Of a DNA stretch of 64,000 nucleotides, positions 1 to 11,586 are shown piece after piece (position 1 is the stretch's first letter; each line of letters opens with the position of its first letter). The position numbers were made by a program, and so were the translations under genes. The stretch is from Filosporella fistucella (taxonomy: Eukaryota > Ascomycota > Leotiomycetes > Helotiales). The stretch lies in contig JAQJZZ010000005.1 of the NCBI GenBank assembly GCA_030077755.1, forward strand, positions 1,674,001 through 1,738,000. Direction: 5' to 3'. The notes under the pieces are model-generated. The model saw nothing but the letters and a program-made list of their open reading frames with translations. It was not told where the DNA came from and did not search any database.

Positions 1-637
1 AAAATGCCTCCCCAGAGAACATCAGTATTCTGATTTCATTTATCGTCTCATTGCGCTCTACGAGCCATTCTGCAAGTTTTATCATCGTTGTTGGCGTCGC
101 CAAAACCACTGTTGCCGCATTCTGCCTCATATACTGGATCGTTATCTCTGAGCTACAAAACCCGCCAATAGGGAGGTGGACAAGAGGAATGGATAGGTCC
201 ATGATAGACAGCACGTGAAGGAGAAAACTGCCATACATTTCACCTGCGTAGAAGAGGTTGGCAATGCGGTCGTGACAACGCACACCAGCGGAAACGATGC
301 CTTGGCCGAGTTGTTGAGAGGCCATCCGGAGCTCGTCTCTAGTATAAAAGGTGAACTTTGGGTGACCCGTTGTGCCTGATTTTAAAAGTCAGCTTGTTCA
401 TTAGTCGAGTATCACAGCTAAGTTACCTCCTGTTTTCAGAACTACACCGTTGACATGCACATCGGTCAAGACTTGGCTGTTCGTGCTTGCATTTGCCTCC
501 CAGTATGAGGTATGATCAGTGACTGGAAGTTCATCCAAACCAGATTCCTCGGTGATCGCTACGTTTTTCCACAATTGTTGATAGTAAGGTGATCTCGCTC
601 GAACATAGGCAACCAAATCTGCGAGAACCTTCCCCAT
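1..637 (-). CDS. PaaK-like AMP-dependent (adenylate-forming) ligase, 3' part cut by window edge
   Basis: Adenylate-forming enzymes of the phenylacetate-CoA ligase (PaaK) type activate a carboxylic acid with ATP. The start is the ATG at 637; exon 1 is 637-427, the intron 426-376 (CTAAT branch point), and exon 2 runs from 375 off the window edge. Splicing restores the phosphate-binding loop KTGGTTGHPK, which the unspliced frame breaks. The N-terminal RARSPYYQQLW resembles the PaaK-family start. Exon 2 continues through a FTFYTRDEL stretch and ends near MFSGEAF. About 195 residues are visible of an expected 400-450. The acid substrate cannot be read from this part. It lies upstream of a P450 gene and near a reductase and an MFS gene, which suggests a small metabolic cluster. 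A standalone ligase is more likely than an NRPS-like enzyme, because the adenylation fold begins at residue 1, but the missing C-terminus could change this. Confidence 0.8.
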
Positions 638-2933
638 GGTAGATTATGTCTGATGGATTTTTGATTGGACTGAAGTGGCGATGTAAATTCAGTTGCGCAA
701 TCGAATTCATGAAGTGAAAGGTTACGAGATCGTCCACTTCAAGTAGAGAGAGAGAGACACCAGACGCATTTCCATAAAGTGCTTATTTCTACGAGGTCAT
801 GCTTTGTTCTCAGGAAGTCTCTTGATTTGCCAACCAGATTGTTAATTCTCGGACATGCTAATGCTACCACGTGTCGGTGTTCTCGTACCCTCTCGTACAC
901 AAGCTCTGTCAACACCACCGTCTTCTTCGCATATTAGTTTCATCAAATGGCTAGAACGCAGCGGTTCAAGCTGTACTCAGATGAAGTTTCGACGGGAAAG
1001 GCCGCAACAGGCATGTCGTCGTTACAAGAAACTTTTTGTCTTGCAATCCGCTTTGAAATCACCCATGGATTTATTTCGCATTCTCTAGTTAACCAGGTCG
1101 AGTCTGCTGCAATCATGTGGAAATTAAGTTTAACTCGAACGTTTTCGGTCTTCGGCGAGACTTACACGACACGGGCAAAGTTTATATGCAGGTACAAAGC
1201 AACGATTCATGCACAAGCACGCAACAGTTTTAGGCCGTAAGGTTCCCGACCACTCTTCTGGATGAAGTCAAATTGGTTCGAGACATGCAAACTTTGTTTT
1301 GACAGCGCTACGGGCGGCTTTCAAATTTTAGTCATACTCACACTGTCAATTGTTCTTGTTAATCTAGCATGCTTTTACAATTATAACTCTTCAAAGACTA
1401 GTTCCTTACTCGCGATACGTAGCTATGCCATCTACGTGATGCAAACATTTGCGAGATTACAAATCCATCATTTCGGTCGTGATTAGTGAGATTTCCCATT
1501 GAAATCGACCACGAGCGAATATCAAAATATCCCACTCCGCAGCGTCTCGAGATATCTCCACCAAAAGGTCATTGCGTCCGAAGTCTGACCAGACATTGCA
1601 GCTGCCCCAAAAAGGAGGGGCCGAGATTGCGGAGGGAGCCATCCTCAACCTTGCACAGAGCATTTTATTATGCGGCTTAATTCTTTTTTATCTTTCGAGT
1701 TTCAATGTTGTTGCTTGTGATGCACCTAAATGGTTGAAGAACATTCTGATCACCCATTTGATCGCTACTCCAAGTAACAAGTTTCTTTACACTTTCCTGG
1801 CACAATTTTAAGTGCCTTCCACTCAGCTTCTTTCAGGGTACATAACTTTCGCTCAAGTTAGCTGCCAACATCGTGTCTTGCAGAAACCTAAACAACCACT
1901 AGAACCTAATCTACTTGACAATTAGTCAAATGATTGGAACTCTAACGAGCTACTGTAATATTCGCAACTTCCAAAGGAATTGTAGCCGCAAAGTGTTCCA
2001 GCAATTAGTGTAATATGATAGAGCATCTTATTTCCATTGCCTTCGCTTTTACCTTCGCGATTGCGGCTGTTAATTCCTACCACTCTGATCGGCACTAGAT
2101 CTTCTCCATACCAACCTGCCGCAGGGCTCACCGTGCATAACAGTGCTCCCCTTCGGCTCAAAATACACAAATTCCGTATGGGGTAGTCCGCCTGTTGTGC
2201 TCCATATTCTGACACATAGGCCACCGACGGGCATCACCGGCTCGGCCGGATGCCGGACTGACCCGACTCATGATATCAGAGTTCAGATGTTTGCGACTTC
2301 TCCACCACAGTGGGGGTTTGAAGAGCCACAATCGTAGAACATAAGCGCGACGAGTCGGATAGCTTAGTATTCGTTCCTTCTTTATTTGGGTCTGCAGTAT
2401 CTCCCTGTTTCAAAATATAAGCTTTGAGATCGGAATAATAATTGTGCCATGATTTATTTTTCACTTGAATCGGTTTCGGCTTTCTGCAAGTTGTAAAATG
2501 CCAGTGGGCGCGAGAAGAGGAGAGAGATCATTGGTGGAGATATCTCTTTTTGGTCAGTATATTCATGCTGCTTGATCATTTATACTTTCCACCCCCAATT
2601 TTCCAATTTCAGACAGCATGTCAATTTCCTCTCTTGTATACTTGGTAACTGTCGAGGGTTAATGGTATGGTTCAAGGAATTGAGAATCTTTCCAGCTTGG
2701 GAAAGTTAAATACATCTCAGTCCATCTTCGTGCTCATTCTGGCATGTGCAAATGGAGCTCCAAAGCTGTGGCTATATATGTCCTGATTCTCCATAATCAA
2801 AGGAGCATATTGATTGACATTGCTCGAACCCTCTGTTTCTGCTTCCGATTTAGCCAGCTTGTCCCCTAGAATTATAGTTCAGTCTTCGCCTTGTCATTGA
2901 CTCTTTCACTATCATTTTACCTCTTTCGCTATC
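638..2933. other. intergenic, divergent promoter region of the ligase and P450 genes
   Basis: I see no convincing gene. Short open frames here have no family signature and no consistent splice sites. A GA dinucleotide run lies near 752-765. The right end carries the P450 promoter with a TATATAT box at 2773-2779. The distance between the divergent genes (2.3 kb) is large for this window. Confidence 0.6.
2773..2779 (+). promoter_or_regulatory. putative TATA box of the P450 gene
   Basis: A TATATAT element lies about 155 bases before the P450 ATG, followed by a CT-rich stretch up to the start codon, as in many filamentous fungal promoters. The transcription start is not known. Confidence 0.4.
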
Positions 2934-4727
2934 ATGACCTTCACTATGAGTAATTCACAACTCTACTATGATTTAGTCATTTTCCGACTTGTTCCTGTTG
3001 TTCTTGTTATCGGCCTTGTCTTCATGTTTCGTTCAGCCTACAAAAGCAAAGCATCGCCATTGAATCAGCTGCCTGGACCATGGTATGCACCGTACACGAC
3101 AATGCATCTGCAGTATGGCTTTGCAACCGGCATGATATGGAAGCAAGTCGAGAGAGCCCACCAACAATTCGGTCCTATTGTGAGAATGGGACCACGCCAA
3201 GTTTGGATATCAGACAAAGCATCGATGAAGCAGATTTTGCTCACAACTGATCTACCTAAAGTTGCTATGTATTCTGAGATTTCAAGAGACAAAAATGCAC
3301 CTGGATTATTTGGAGAAATGTAGGTTCTGATATTGGTCACTTATAAATTGTGCGTAATGCTGATTCTGAGTACAGTCGGCCTGTACCTCATCGCAAGCTG
3401 AAGAAGTTCCTCAGTCCTGCATTCACTGTCGCATATGTGGATGGCTTGACGTATTTGTTTGAGCAGTGCATGCAGAATCTACTTGACAAATACGAGACTT
3501 CAAAATTGCGCGAGTTGTCAAAGTTTCCACAAGAAAAACGCATCACATTTGAGACAGATATGATGGATGACCTCCATAATATCGCTCTTGATATGTAATC
3601 TCGTCCCTTCTCGTATCAATTAGTAAGCTAACAGGTGTAACAGAATGGGAGAGTGCTCATTCGGCAAAGGATTCGGGCAAACGAATCCAGAAGCAGAGCC
3701 TGAGGATGGTATCGAAGAGAGAGTGTGGAAAGCGATTCCTCGATCCATCTTTCATAATCTCATGAAGAAATATCAGGTAAGCATACCCAATTCTCAACAC
3801 AGCTTATCTTACTGACTCCTCAAAGAACGTATATCTCAAGCGAGCACTCCGCTATGTGGGAATCAACCTGAATTTCGATTGGTCCCCAGAAATGGTAAAA
3901 GCAATCGAAAAGATAGTTACAAAGCGTCGCAAATTTCCAGAAGACGCACGACCAGATCTAATTCAGCACCTGATCGAAGAAGGCCAGAGACCTGATACCG
4001 GGGTTCGTATGGAACTGCAAGACATCGTGGATCAAATGTCTGAGCTTCTCCTCGCCGGCTCAGAGACAACATCTGGCACTGTAGCTTGTCTCTGTCTTGA
4101 GATTGCTCGCAATCCTGATGTTCGCAAGAAGCTTTTGCATACTCTCCCAGCTTTGCACTCATCTGATCCTATTATTGGAGGTAAAGAAGTAAGAGACGAT
4201 CCTAAGTATGAGTACCTCAATGCGTGTATCAAAGAATGCTTGAGATTGCACCCTATTGCATCTGAACTCGGCAGACGAACAGGAACTCAGTGGGTCAATC
4301 TCATGGGACATGACCTCCCTCCGCATACTGTTGTTAGTGCCAGCTATAGGGCATTACAGAGAAACCCAGAATATTGGCCACAGCCAGAGAGATTCTGGCC
4401 TGAGAGATGGCTCAGCGAGGAACTTGCGGATGGGGCTCCAAAACCTGAGTAAGCTTCCCTCTTCCCTCTATCGCAATGTTTATATACGTGCGCAACATGC
4501 CAACAAAATGTCTCTTTAGTATGAATGCATATTATCCCTTCTCAGCAGGCAAGCACTCATGCATTGGTATTAATTTTGCCTGGGCTGAGTTGAGAGTCAT
4601 CGGCGCGAATATATTCTCGCGATATGACATCCAGGAGACGCCGGGACAAACCATAGATTGGGGCCAATTTATCACGATGCAATTTACGACTGGACATTGG
4701 AAGGTGCAACTGAAGCCGCGAACTTGA
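2934..4727 (+). CDS. cytochrome P450 monooxygenase
   Basis: Microsomal heme monooxygenase, 522 residues, the usual length for a fungal P450. Exons: 2934-3319, 3376-3594, 3644-3776, 3826-4448 and 4520-4727; all phases close. An N-terminal membrane anchor (about residues 10-32) is followed by the proline hinge LPGPWYAPY. The I-helix oxygen-binding motif AGSETTS is at about 323-329, ExxR is E383-R386 (KECLRLHP), the PERF region reads PERFWPERW, and the heme loop FSAGKHSCIG puts the iron ligand at Cys468. The last motif is complete only after intron 4 is removed. An alternative in-frame ATG at 2946 would shorten the N-terminus by four residues. The substrate is unknown. The fungal families that this proline-rich hinge resembles often serve secondary metabolism or xenobiotic oxidation, and the neighbours (ligase, reductase, MFS) fit either role. 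Confidence 0.93.
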
Positions 4728-5216
4728 TAATATCTCTCGCGAGAATTCTCATGATGTGGGCCATGGTACGCTTGGAGTATTTGGAATATTATGACTGAGA
4801 TAGACGCTAGATTTTTGCCCTCAATAGTAAAATACTAGATAAATTGGTTTCTAACTTGATTTTACTCCTATGAAAAAGCTGTTGTATTTAATGCCAAATG
4901 ATATCCGTGACTGAGCTGACTGCGTCGAACTTCGAAGTTCCTGAATAGCAATCACCCTATAATTCGGGGTCCTGTAGGGCAGTGATCACTATCAGGCCCT
5001 GTGATGTCTTACCCGTCCCTGCTGTGCCAGCGATGTCCAACGTTTTCCCACCCTCCGCGGGGACGGCAATATTTTTCCCGACCAAATTATAATAGATTGG
5101 TTAATGCATTGGTCGGGTCTTGCAGGTTTACATGGACACTATTACGCTGATTCAGCGCAGTAAAGCTGCATTTTGTTTTCTTATTCGCTTTTTATAATGT
5201 TCTAGTCATTTGAACT
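4728..5216. other. 3' flanks of two convergent genes
   Basis: Shared terminator region between the P450 gene (+) and the reductase gene (-). AT-rich stretches follow the P450 stop. I see nothing else in it. Confidence 0.6.
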
Positions 5217-6353
5217 CTACATGTTGCTCTCTACCTTCCTCCCCTTCCCCTTGGCCAGCACAATCTTCACATCGTCCTCTAGGGTGTCCCAAAAGCTTGA
5301 TGAATTTGGTTGCCACCCAAGCTTTCTCGCTCTTGCTGCCACTGCATGTGTATTTGAGCCCCAGAGATATCTAGGCAGTCTCGGCCAATGTGGAACGATC
5401 TTTGCCACCTGCTCAGACGACCAGGACACAGGCGTGGTCCCCACTGGCAAGCACTTTTGAGCTATCAAGATCTTGCTGATAGCTGTTGCGACTTGCTTCC
5501 ATTGCACAGACTCTGCATTAACAATGAAATAGAATCCCTATTGCCGTCAATAATCACCAATTAAAATCAAAATTCTCACTTACGTTTCGACCCCAATCCG
5601 CAGAACCTCCATCCATCAAGGCCTGATCCAGCAGCAGCACAAAAAATCGAGCAATGTCATCAACATGTACAACAGCTTTCATGTTCTCTCCTTTACCAAG
5701 ATAGAATGGCATGCCGCACTTCATGACTGTCGATACGTACAAAGGAACCATGTATGTTCCCTTCTTTCCCACCGCCTTGCTCTGGCCATACACATCGCTT
5801 GGCGCAATACAGGCAGTTTTCACAAAATCATTGCTAGCATCCATAATTCTTCTATCTAATATATGATGTAGTGCTTCATCTGGCAAATTGTATACTTTCT
5901 CGATGTCTGTAATGTCATTCCAAACACGCGGATTATGTCTTCCAGTCCAATCATTTGTGAGTTCGTCAGAGATACATCCTGTGCCAGTCAGATGAAGCAG
6001 AAACGTCTTCTTCCGTTGTCTAGTCCGAAGATCGAGGCCAGAGAGAATGGCATTCACGCAACCAGCGTGGTCGATGTCTCCAGCGTGAATAATTATGTCG
6101 GCCCCTGATGTTGCTTCCTCGATGATGGGGAAGGCATCAAAAGTTCCCAGAATAATTTTGATTTCTGGGTATCGTGATGAGAACTCGGGATTCGGAGATC
6201 TCATCAAAGCTGTGTAGCTCAATTCTGGGTGCTTCTCAACTATGGCGTTGAGGATGCTGCCACCAATGTACCCTGTGGCACCAGTTCTGACGGAGATTAG
6301 TTCATGACTTGAGAGCAGCGAAACACTTACATGAATACGTTTGCAGGCATCAT
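5217..6353 (-). CDS. NAD(P)-dependent epimerase/reductase (atypical SDR)
   Basis: Rossmann-fold protein of the extended/atypical short-chain dehydrogenase group, 348 residues. Exons: 6353-6331 (only 23 bases), 6286-5584 and 5537-5217; phases close. Joining the tiny first exon to exon 2 produces the nucleotide-binding start VFITGATGYIGGSIL at residues 6-20, the classic GxxGxxG signature. Later stretches such as IAPSDVYGQSK and VVHVDDIARFF are typical of nucleoside-sugar-epimerase/NmrA-like proteins: the first holds the YxxxK-like region and the second the HVDD segment. No membrane segment is seen, so it is probably cytosolic. The start was chosen at the tandem ATGATG at 6353-6348; without this exon the Rossmann motif is lost. 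It is divergent from the MFS gene across about 0.8 kb, which suggests joint control. The substrate is unknown. Confidence 0.88.
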
Positions 6354-7131
6354 CGATATTATATTTGTGAAGAATAGCACAACGGTTTGCTGATACCAGT
6401 ACACCAAAAGTTTTAGATTTCTCCCCTATGTAAATTGAACCAGCTGGATTTATCTCGGAGATGGAGAGTAGAGTTGTAAGCGTTCAAAGTTTCGGAAGTT
6501 TCGGTGCTTCACTTGGATATACAGGTCTGGGTGAACCCTTCTCATGAACGGAACTCGAAAGTAAATACTGAACCTAATGCAAGACCACCATTCATAGGTT
6601 TAATGAAGCTTAAGGTCTTGACTTGTCATTTTTTGATTTTCTCGAGATATGCAGGAAACACTCACGACACCCAGCAAACTCAGATTCGAAACTGACAGAA
6701 CCTTGGCGAAGAACGAACTTTAAATGCTTGAGAAATCATTTATTTGGGGCAAAAAGCTTAGTCACGTTTGGTGTTAAGCATTTAATATGGGGATTAGGGA
6801 AGATGGAACGTGGAGGCTCGGCCATGCGAAGTTGCGGATACGAGACTTCGGCGCGAATCGTGTACTGGAATGTAAGTGGATACCGAGGCCAAGGATACAT
6901 CTTTAGGATGAGACGATCATGACTTGGGACAAAATTCACAATTATGGGGGAAACTTTGTCTTTCGAAGTCTTCAGATGATATGGGGTACTGTTATGATTA
7001 TCTGACTGCAAGGGGAGTCGGAGGTGTCCCCCCCACGAATCCACTAGTCAGGGATTGAAATTGCACATCATACAGTACTGCCCAAGACTGGACCCAGGCC
7101 TCATTTTTATCGATTATTTGGTGCATCCACA
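6354..7131. other. divergent promoter between reductase and MFS genes
   Basis: 778 bases separate the two start codons. The stretch includes scattered CGG triplets around 6817-6862 and a G-run/C-run pair around 7012-7034 (GGGGAGTCGG then CCCCCC). These could be regulator sites, but no motif is repeated cleanly. No gene is seen. Confidence 0.5.
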
Positions 7132-8853
7132 ATGTCTCTCCAGCTCAGAGACCATGATGCTATTCGGGAATTCGAGCTCATGCTTGACCACATTTTCAGC
7201 TGCAAGAATATACCCCAGTATCAAGCAGGTGGTAGGTGGGAAAGTTCCAAAGAGGAGGATGAAGAAAGTATAATTGGAGAGAAAGATAAATCTATACTTG
7301 TGGACTGGACTTCTGCCGATGACCCAGAAAAGCCATTGAACTGGAAAGGGAAGAAATGGGTTAACGTTGGGATTGTGAGCTTCATTACATTTTTGTCGTA
7401 CGTCAACCACGTATCACGGACTCTAGGCTGATATTTTGTACAGCTCGTTGGCTTCTTCAATGTTTGCTCCCGGTATTCCACTGCTGATGACAGAGTTCGG
7501 AAGCAATAACAATCTCCTTGCCTCATTTGTGCTCTCCGTCTACGTTCTTGGGTTTGCAGCGGGCCCTATACTCCTTGCTCCTCTGTCGGAATTCTTTGGT
7601 CGAGTCATCATCTATCATGTCTCTAACATTTTGTTTCTCCTCTTCACATTAGCTTGTGGCTTATCTCAGAACATTGGCATGCTGGTGGCGTTTCGATTCC
7701 TAGCAGGTTGTGCTGGAGCTGCACCGTTGGCAATTGGTGGTGGAACTATTGTGGATTTGGTCGAGGTGAAGATGAGAGGCAGGGTGATGACGATCTTTTC
7801 TATGGGACCTCTACTTGGGTATGCTTCAGTTGCCACCCATTTATTACTACCGCTCTCTTTCTCCCTCAATACATGAGCACCAGTTAACATTCTGTAGGCC
7901 AGTCATTGGCCCTGCCCTAGGTGGTGTCATTGCTCAAAGTTACGGGTGGCGTGCCACCTTTTGGGCTCTTGCTGCGATCAGTGCCGCTACAACTGCAGTA
8001 TCATTCCTATTTCTGTCTGAGACATCAGCACATATTATCCTTGAACGCAGAGCTCAGGCACTTCGTGAATCTACTGGCAACAATATGTTCCAATCCATCA
8101 TGGCGAACAACTTATCGTACAGAATGGCGTTTACCGCTGCAATTGTGATGCCGCTGAGACTGCTTGGAACGCAAAAAGTATTGATATTACTCTCCATTTA
8201 TATGGCATTAATTTATGGTTATACGGTACATTTGCCAATTCTGCAAGTTCATCCCAAACTAACAATATTAGTACCTCTTCTTCACCACGTTTACCCGGGT
8301 CTTTACAGACCAATACAAGTTCTCAACGGCGATCGTAGGATTATCATACGGCGGTATGGGCATCGGATTTATGGTTGGTGTAATGCTTATGTATATGACG
8401 AGCGACAAGCTTTTGAAGAGTTTGACTGTGAAAAATGGAGGGACTGGCAAACCCGAATTCCGGTTACCTCCGATGGTATATTCCTCTCCTGTTCTGCCTG
8501 TAGGGGTTCTCCTCTACGGGTGGTCAGCTGAACTTAAGCTCCATTGGTTACTCCCACAAGTTGGAACAGCTCTAGTGGGGTTTGGACTGATATTGGTGCT
8601 GATGCCACTTCAAACATACCTTATTGATGCCTATACATCAAAAGCTGCTTCAGCTCTGGCAGCAGCAACGATCCTGCGGTCTCTGGTCGCCGCTTTCCTG
8701 CCATTGGCAGGACAGCCACTTTATGATGCTCTAAATTTAGGATGGGGCAATACTTTGCTTGCGGGAGTGGCGTTGCTAATGGCACCGATAGCTTGGTATT
8801 GTATGCAATTTGGAGAAGCTATTAGGGAGAAGCAGAAGGGTTCATTGGCTTGA
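7132..8853 (+). CDS. MFS transporter, DHA1-type (drug/polyamine:H+ antiporter-like)
   Basis: Plasma-membrane or vacuolar major facilitator exporter of 516 residues with about 12 membrane segments. Exons: 7132-7397, 7444-7818, 7898-8225 and 8272-8853. The third intron (8226-8271) is essential: read through, the frame gives a non-membrane sequence, while splicing gives [11 protein letters not shown] and a continuous helix pattern. Signatures: the cytosolic [14 protein letters not shown] just before helix 1, a motif-A-like [10 protein letters not shown], and [17 protein letters not shown], all typical of the fungal DHA1 subgroup. The C-terminus ends soon after helix 12. Close divergence from the reductase suggests it exports a product of, or a toxin handled by, the neighbouring enzymes. 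The substrate cannot be told from sequence. Confidence 0.92.
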
Positions 8854-9699
8854 CACCACTTTATTTTTCTTTTCTGTTCATTCTACAAATCCAATTAACA
8901 CTTTCTTCCTTCCTGATTTCAATTCGTGAAATCAATATACGAGCTGATTGGGAAATTGCTCAGCGTTGTCGCATGCCTTGAATCGATTTCTTGCAATCTG
9001 TCATATAAGTCCGTGTGTGTTACTGGACTCCAGTTGACGTGCAGATATCTAACTTCCGCTTCTCGGAGAGGGGGATATTTTGTTGCTTGGAATCGGTGGA
9101 TGTCCTGCTTAGAAAGATTGAAACAGATATTCTGCGATTGGGCAAAGCGAAGTGCTTCATCATATGATCTCTGTAATTTTGTAGCACTACTAAAAGAGAT
9201 GACTCGCTCCCATCGCTCTGAGCTTGTAGAACGCCATAATCTGCATAGTTTTGGACCCTGATTTCAAGAGGAAGCTTTACGAACCCCCACTCCGGCTTTA
9301 TGGGGCGGTGGATGAAGTTTGGGACAAGGTTACTGAAGACCGGCATGGTCGTAGTGAAATTTTCGGCTGGAATGATTATTAGAAATGGAGACTGGGAGGC
9401 GATCATCTATGAATAGTATATGGTGAAAGAGGTTTCATGGCCCAAAGTTCCCGAAATGACAGCTTCAGGATGTCCATGGAAGTAGATTGCGTTTCAAGTG
9501 TTAAGTAAAGGTCATGGCATTTTCGCAATTTGAATAAAAACCTATCGACCAAATTAGGTGTTGAAATACGAGGTAAACATTCGTCCACACTTTGCCACAA
9601 AATCTACAATACCAGCAATATACCGCTCGTCAACTACCCCGCCCGTAATCAAATTCACGGCGCTAAAACTCCGCACCTCCTCAATATAACCTAAAAGTT
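8854..9699. other. 3' region with broken reading frames on the minus strand
   Basis: Lies between the convergent MFS and beta-propeller genes. On the minus strand, frames at about 9600-9403 and 9406-9020 abut in different phases and look partly protein-like; the second contains FVKLPLEIRVQNY, faintly like the LPPEIR motif at the start of fungal F-box/2EXR domains. No start, splice sites or full domain can be assembled, so it may be a relic or chance. Confidence 0.25.
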
Positions 9700-11586
9700 C
9701 TAAGTGCCATCTGGAGGCTGATAATAAGATACTCCATCCACTGTCGTAGTGAGCGTCCCCGTAGAGTTAAAGGTGTTCAACCAAATGCTAATATCAAGAT
9801 GGAATCCGTCAGGACTCGTCACTTTTGTAGAGTACGAGACACCGGTCGATGTGAGATTCGAAAACCAATCCACGCTGACTTCCATCGCTGCTGGCGCCCT
9901 AACAGTTACCTTCTCAGTGCCTGTAATAAAGTTCTGATTGTCGTCAGAGTAGTTTGTGTAGGTGGCCCCGACTGTCAGAATCGACTTTTTGTCTGCTGTC
10001 GAAATGATGGTCACATTCGCGAAACCAGAAACTTTGCCTTTGAGAGAGAAAGTCCCTTCAGGAATGACAGCAACCGCAGTCGACTCTTCACCTGGGACAT
10101 ACGGAGTTCCCCAAGGGATGGTGTCTGCAACAGTCGCGACGGATTCGAAAGGAACTGGCTTCCGGCTTCTTAGGTGAGCAAGCATCAGTCTCTCTACCCT
10201 TCCACCATCTGCCGTCGATTTGGGACATGGCAACGGGTTCTGACCACCGCATGCAGGTGAAAGGGTAATCTGCTGCCAATAGGCAATTTTTGTACCATCA
10301 GGGGAGAATTTTGGATCTGCCCGTCCATTCCACTGGGGGTCATTAACACTTCCGGGGCTGCCATCTCCTGCGCCATTGACCTTTTGCCCGTAGTAAAAGC
10401 CACGATCTCCATACTTATCGATGATCCATGGGTTGAAGAATCTTCGCTGGCCATTGTTTCGAGTCGATGCGGTTGCTCCCGTGTCGATAAGGTCTGTAAG
10501 GGGCGGTATTCCACGCATGCCAGACATCCACATTTGTCGATTTGTGCCACGTCCATCCATCACCACCATCCATTCACCATCGGAGGAAATGTCGATGGGG
10601 TCTGTGTATTCAGGATGGCTTGTGAGTCTGCGAACCGCTCCTGTTTCCATATTTGCAGCAAATACATCGATATTCGATGACTCTACCGATGCTCCGATGT
10701 ATATCACTTCATCACCACGTCCACTAAATCCTCGTAGCTCCCCAACGGAGATTGCGGCAGGATCGAAGAACATTTGGTCACCATCCACCGTGAAACCAGA
10801 CTCCTGGCGAAATTTGGTTACATTCACTAAGTCGTAACGTGGACTGAGAGGAATTCCAGTTGTTGGTGTCGGGTTGAACTCTAGTCTCGAGAAGTAGCAC
10901 CGTTGTCCTAGTACCGTGAGGTCGATGGAGTTAAACCCAAGATGCACGTTATCAGGATGTATACGTAGCTCACGTATAGCTCCACTTGGACCGGATCCGT
11001 CAGCATTTATATTCCACCGGATAGGATATATGTAGGTGTTGCTGGAAGTACATTCGTCGCTCGCAAAATCGGCATCACTTTCAATGATATTGGTGCCAAT
11101 AAGTGCACGCTTGCCATCGTGAAAAGCTTGTGGATAGTCCATGGCGGGGTTTCGCCCGATTTGGTGTTCTTCAGGTATTCCACATGAAATGCATTTCCAG
11201 GAGTCGCCATTTGGGAAAGTCGTGCCGTCAATTTTGATGATAATTACTTGAGGTCCAGTATATATGCTAGCAGGATTGGGAGAGATAGGGGCCCCAGTGA
11301 AGTTGAGAGTAGCAATGACATGGTTGTTGTCAGGGAGAAAGTTGCCGCTGAAGAGTGATGGAAGACGACCTATGCAACCAGTACCATGAGGATTGATCTC
11401 AGTAGTACAACCTCCCACGGTTTCGTCGAGAGTAACTGGTGGTAGAGGTAATTCATGGACTTCGATGGGTTCGGGATATGGCGGGGCAGGGATGCTTGTG
11501 TCACAACCACGAGCTTGCAGCGTAGACTTGGATGTCGATGTAGTGACAAGCAGGAGCAGAGTCAAGGTGATAGCTGCAAATAACAT
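9700..11586 (-). CDS. secreted TolB/WD40-like beta-propeller protein, saponin-hydrolase-like
   Basis: Single-exon gene of 628 residues. The frame is open back to an ATG at 11733, but the ATG at 11586 is preferred because it starts directly with a signal peptide (MLFAAITLTLLLLVTT) whose likely cleavage is near STSKS. The mature part carries PD40-type propeller strands such as DPKFSPDGTKIAYW and DISSDGEWMVVMDGRG, several N-glycosylation sites and paired cysteines (SWKCISCGIP). The run NPHGTGCIGRLPSLFSGNFL and the overall layout match what I recall of fungal saponin hydrolases, secreted enzymes that remove the sugar chain from triterpenoid saponins. That assignment rests on memory of the family and needs a search. 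It may otherwise be a propeller protein of unknown role. It is convergent with the MFS gene; together with the P450 and exporter it suggests handling of a plant glycoside. Confidence 0.75.
   Translation of the reverse strand: MLFAAITLTLLLLVTTSTSKSTLQARGCDTSIPAPPYPEPIEVHELPLPPVTLDETVGGCTTEINPHGTGCIGRLPSLFSGNFLPDNNHVIATLNFTGAPISPNPASIYTGPQVIIIKIDGTTFPNGDSWKCISCGIPEEHQIGRNPAMDYPQAFHDGKRALIGTNIIESDADFASDECTSSNTYIYPIRWNINADGSGPSGAIRELRIHPDNVHLGFNSIDLTVLGQRCYFSRLEFNPTPTTGIPLSPRYDLVNVTKFRQESGFTVDGDQMFFDPAAISVGELRGFSGRGDEVIYIGASVESSNIDVFAANMETGAVRRLTSHPEYTDPIDISSDGEWMVVMDGRGTNRQMWMSGMRGIPPLTDLIDTGATASTRNNGQRRFFNPWIIDKYGDRGFYYGQKVNGAGDGSPGSVNDPQWNGRADPKFSPDGTKIAYWQQITLSPACGGQNPLPCPKSTADGGRVERLMLAHLRSRKPVPFESVATVADTIPWGTPYVPGEESTAVAVIPEGTFSLKGKVSGFANVTIISTADKKSILTVGATYTNYSDDNQNFITGTEKVTVRAPAAMEVSVDWFSNLTSTGVSYSTKVTSPDGFHLDISIWLNTFNSTGTLTTTVDGVSYYQPPDGT

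Noticed and set aside
8226..8271. Apparent frameshift in the MFS gene
   Set aside because: A GT-AG intron with a CTAAC branch point explains it, and the joined frame restores a membrane helix, so the gene is intact.
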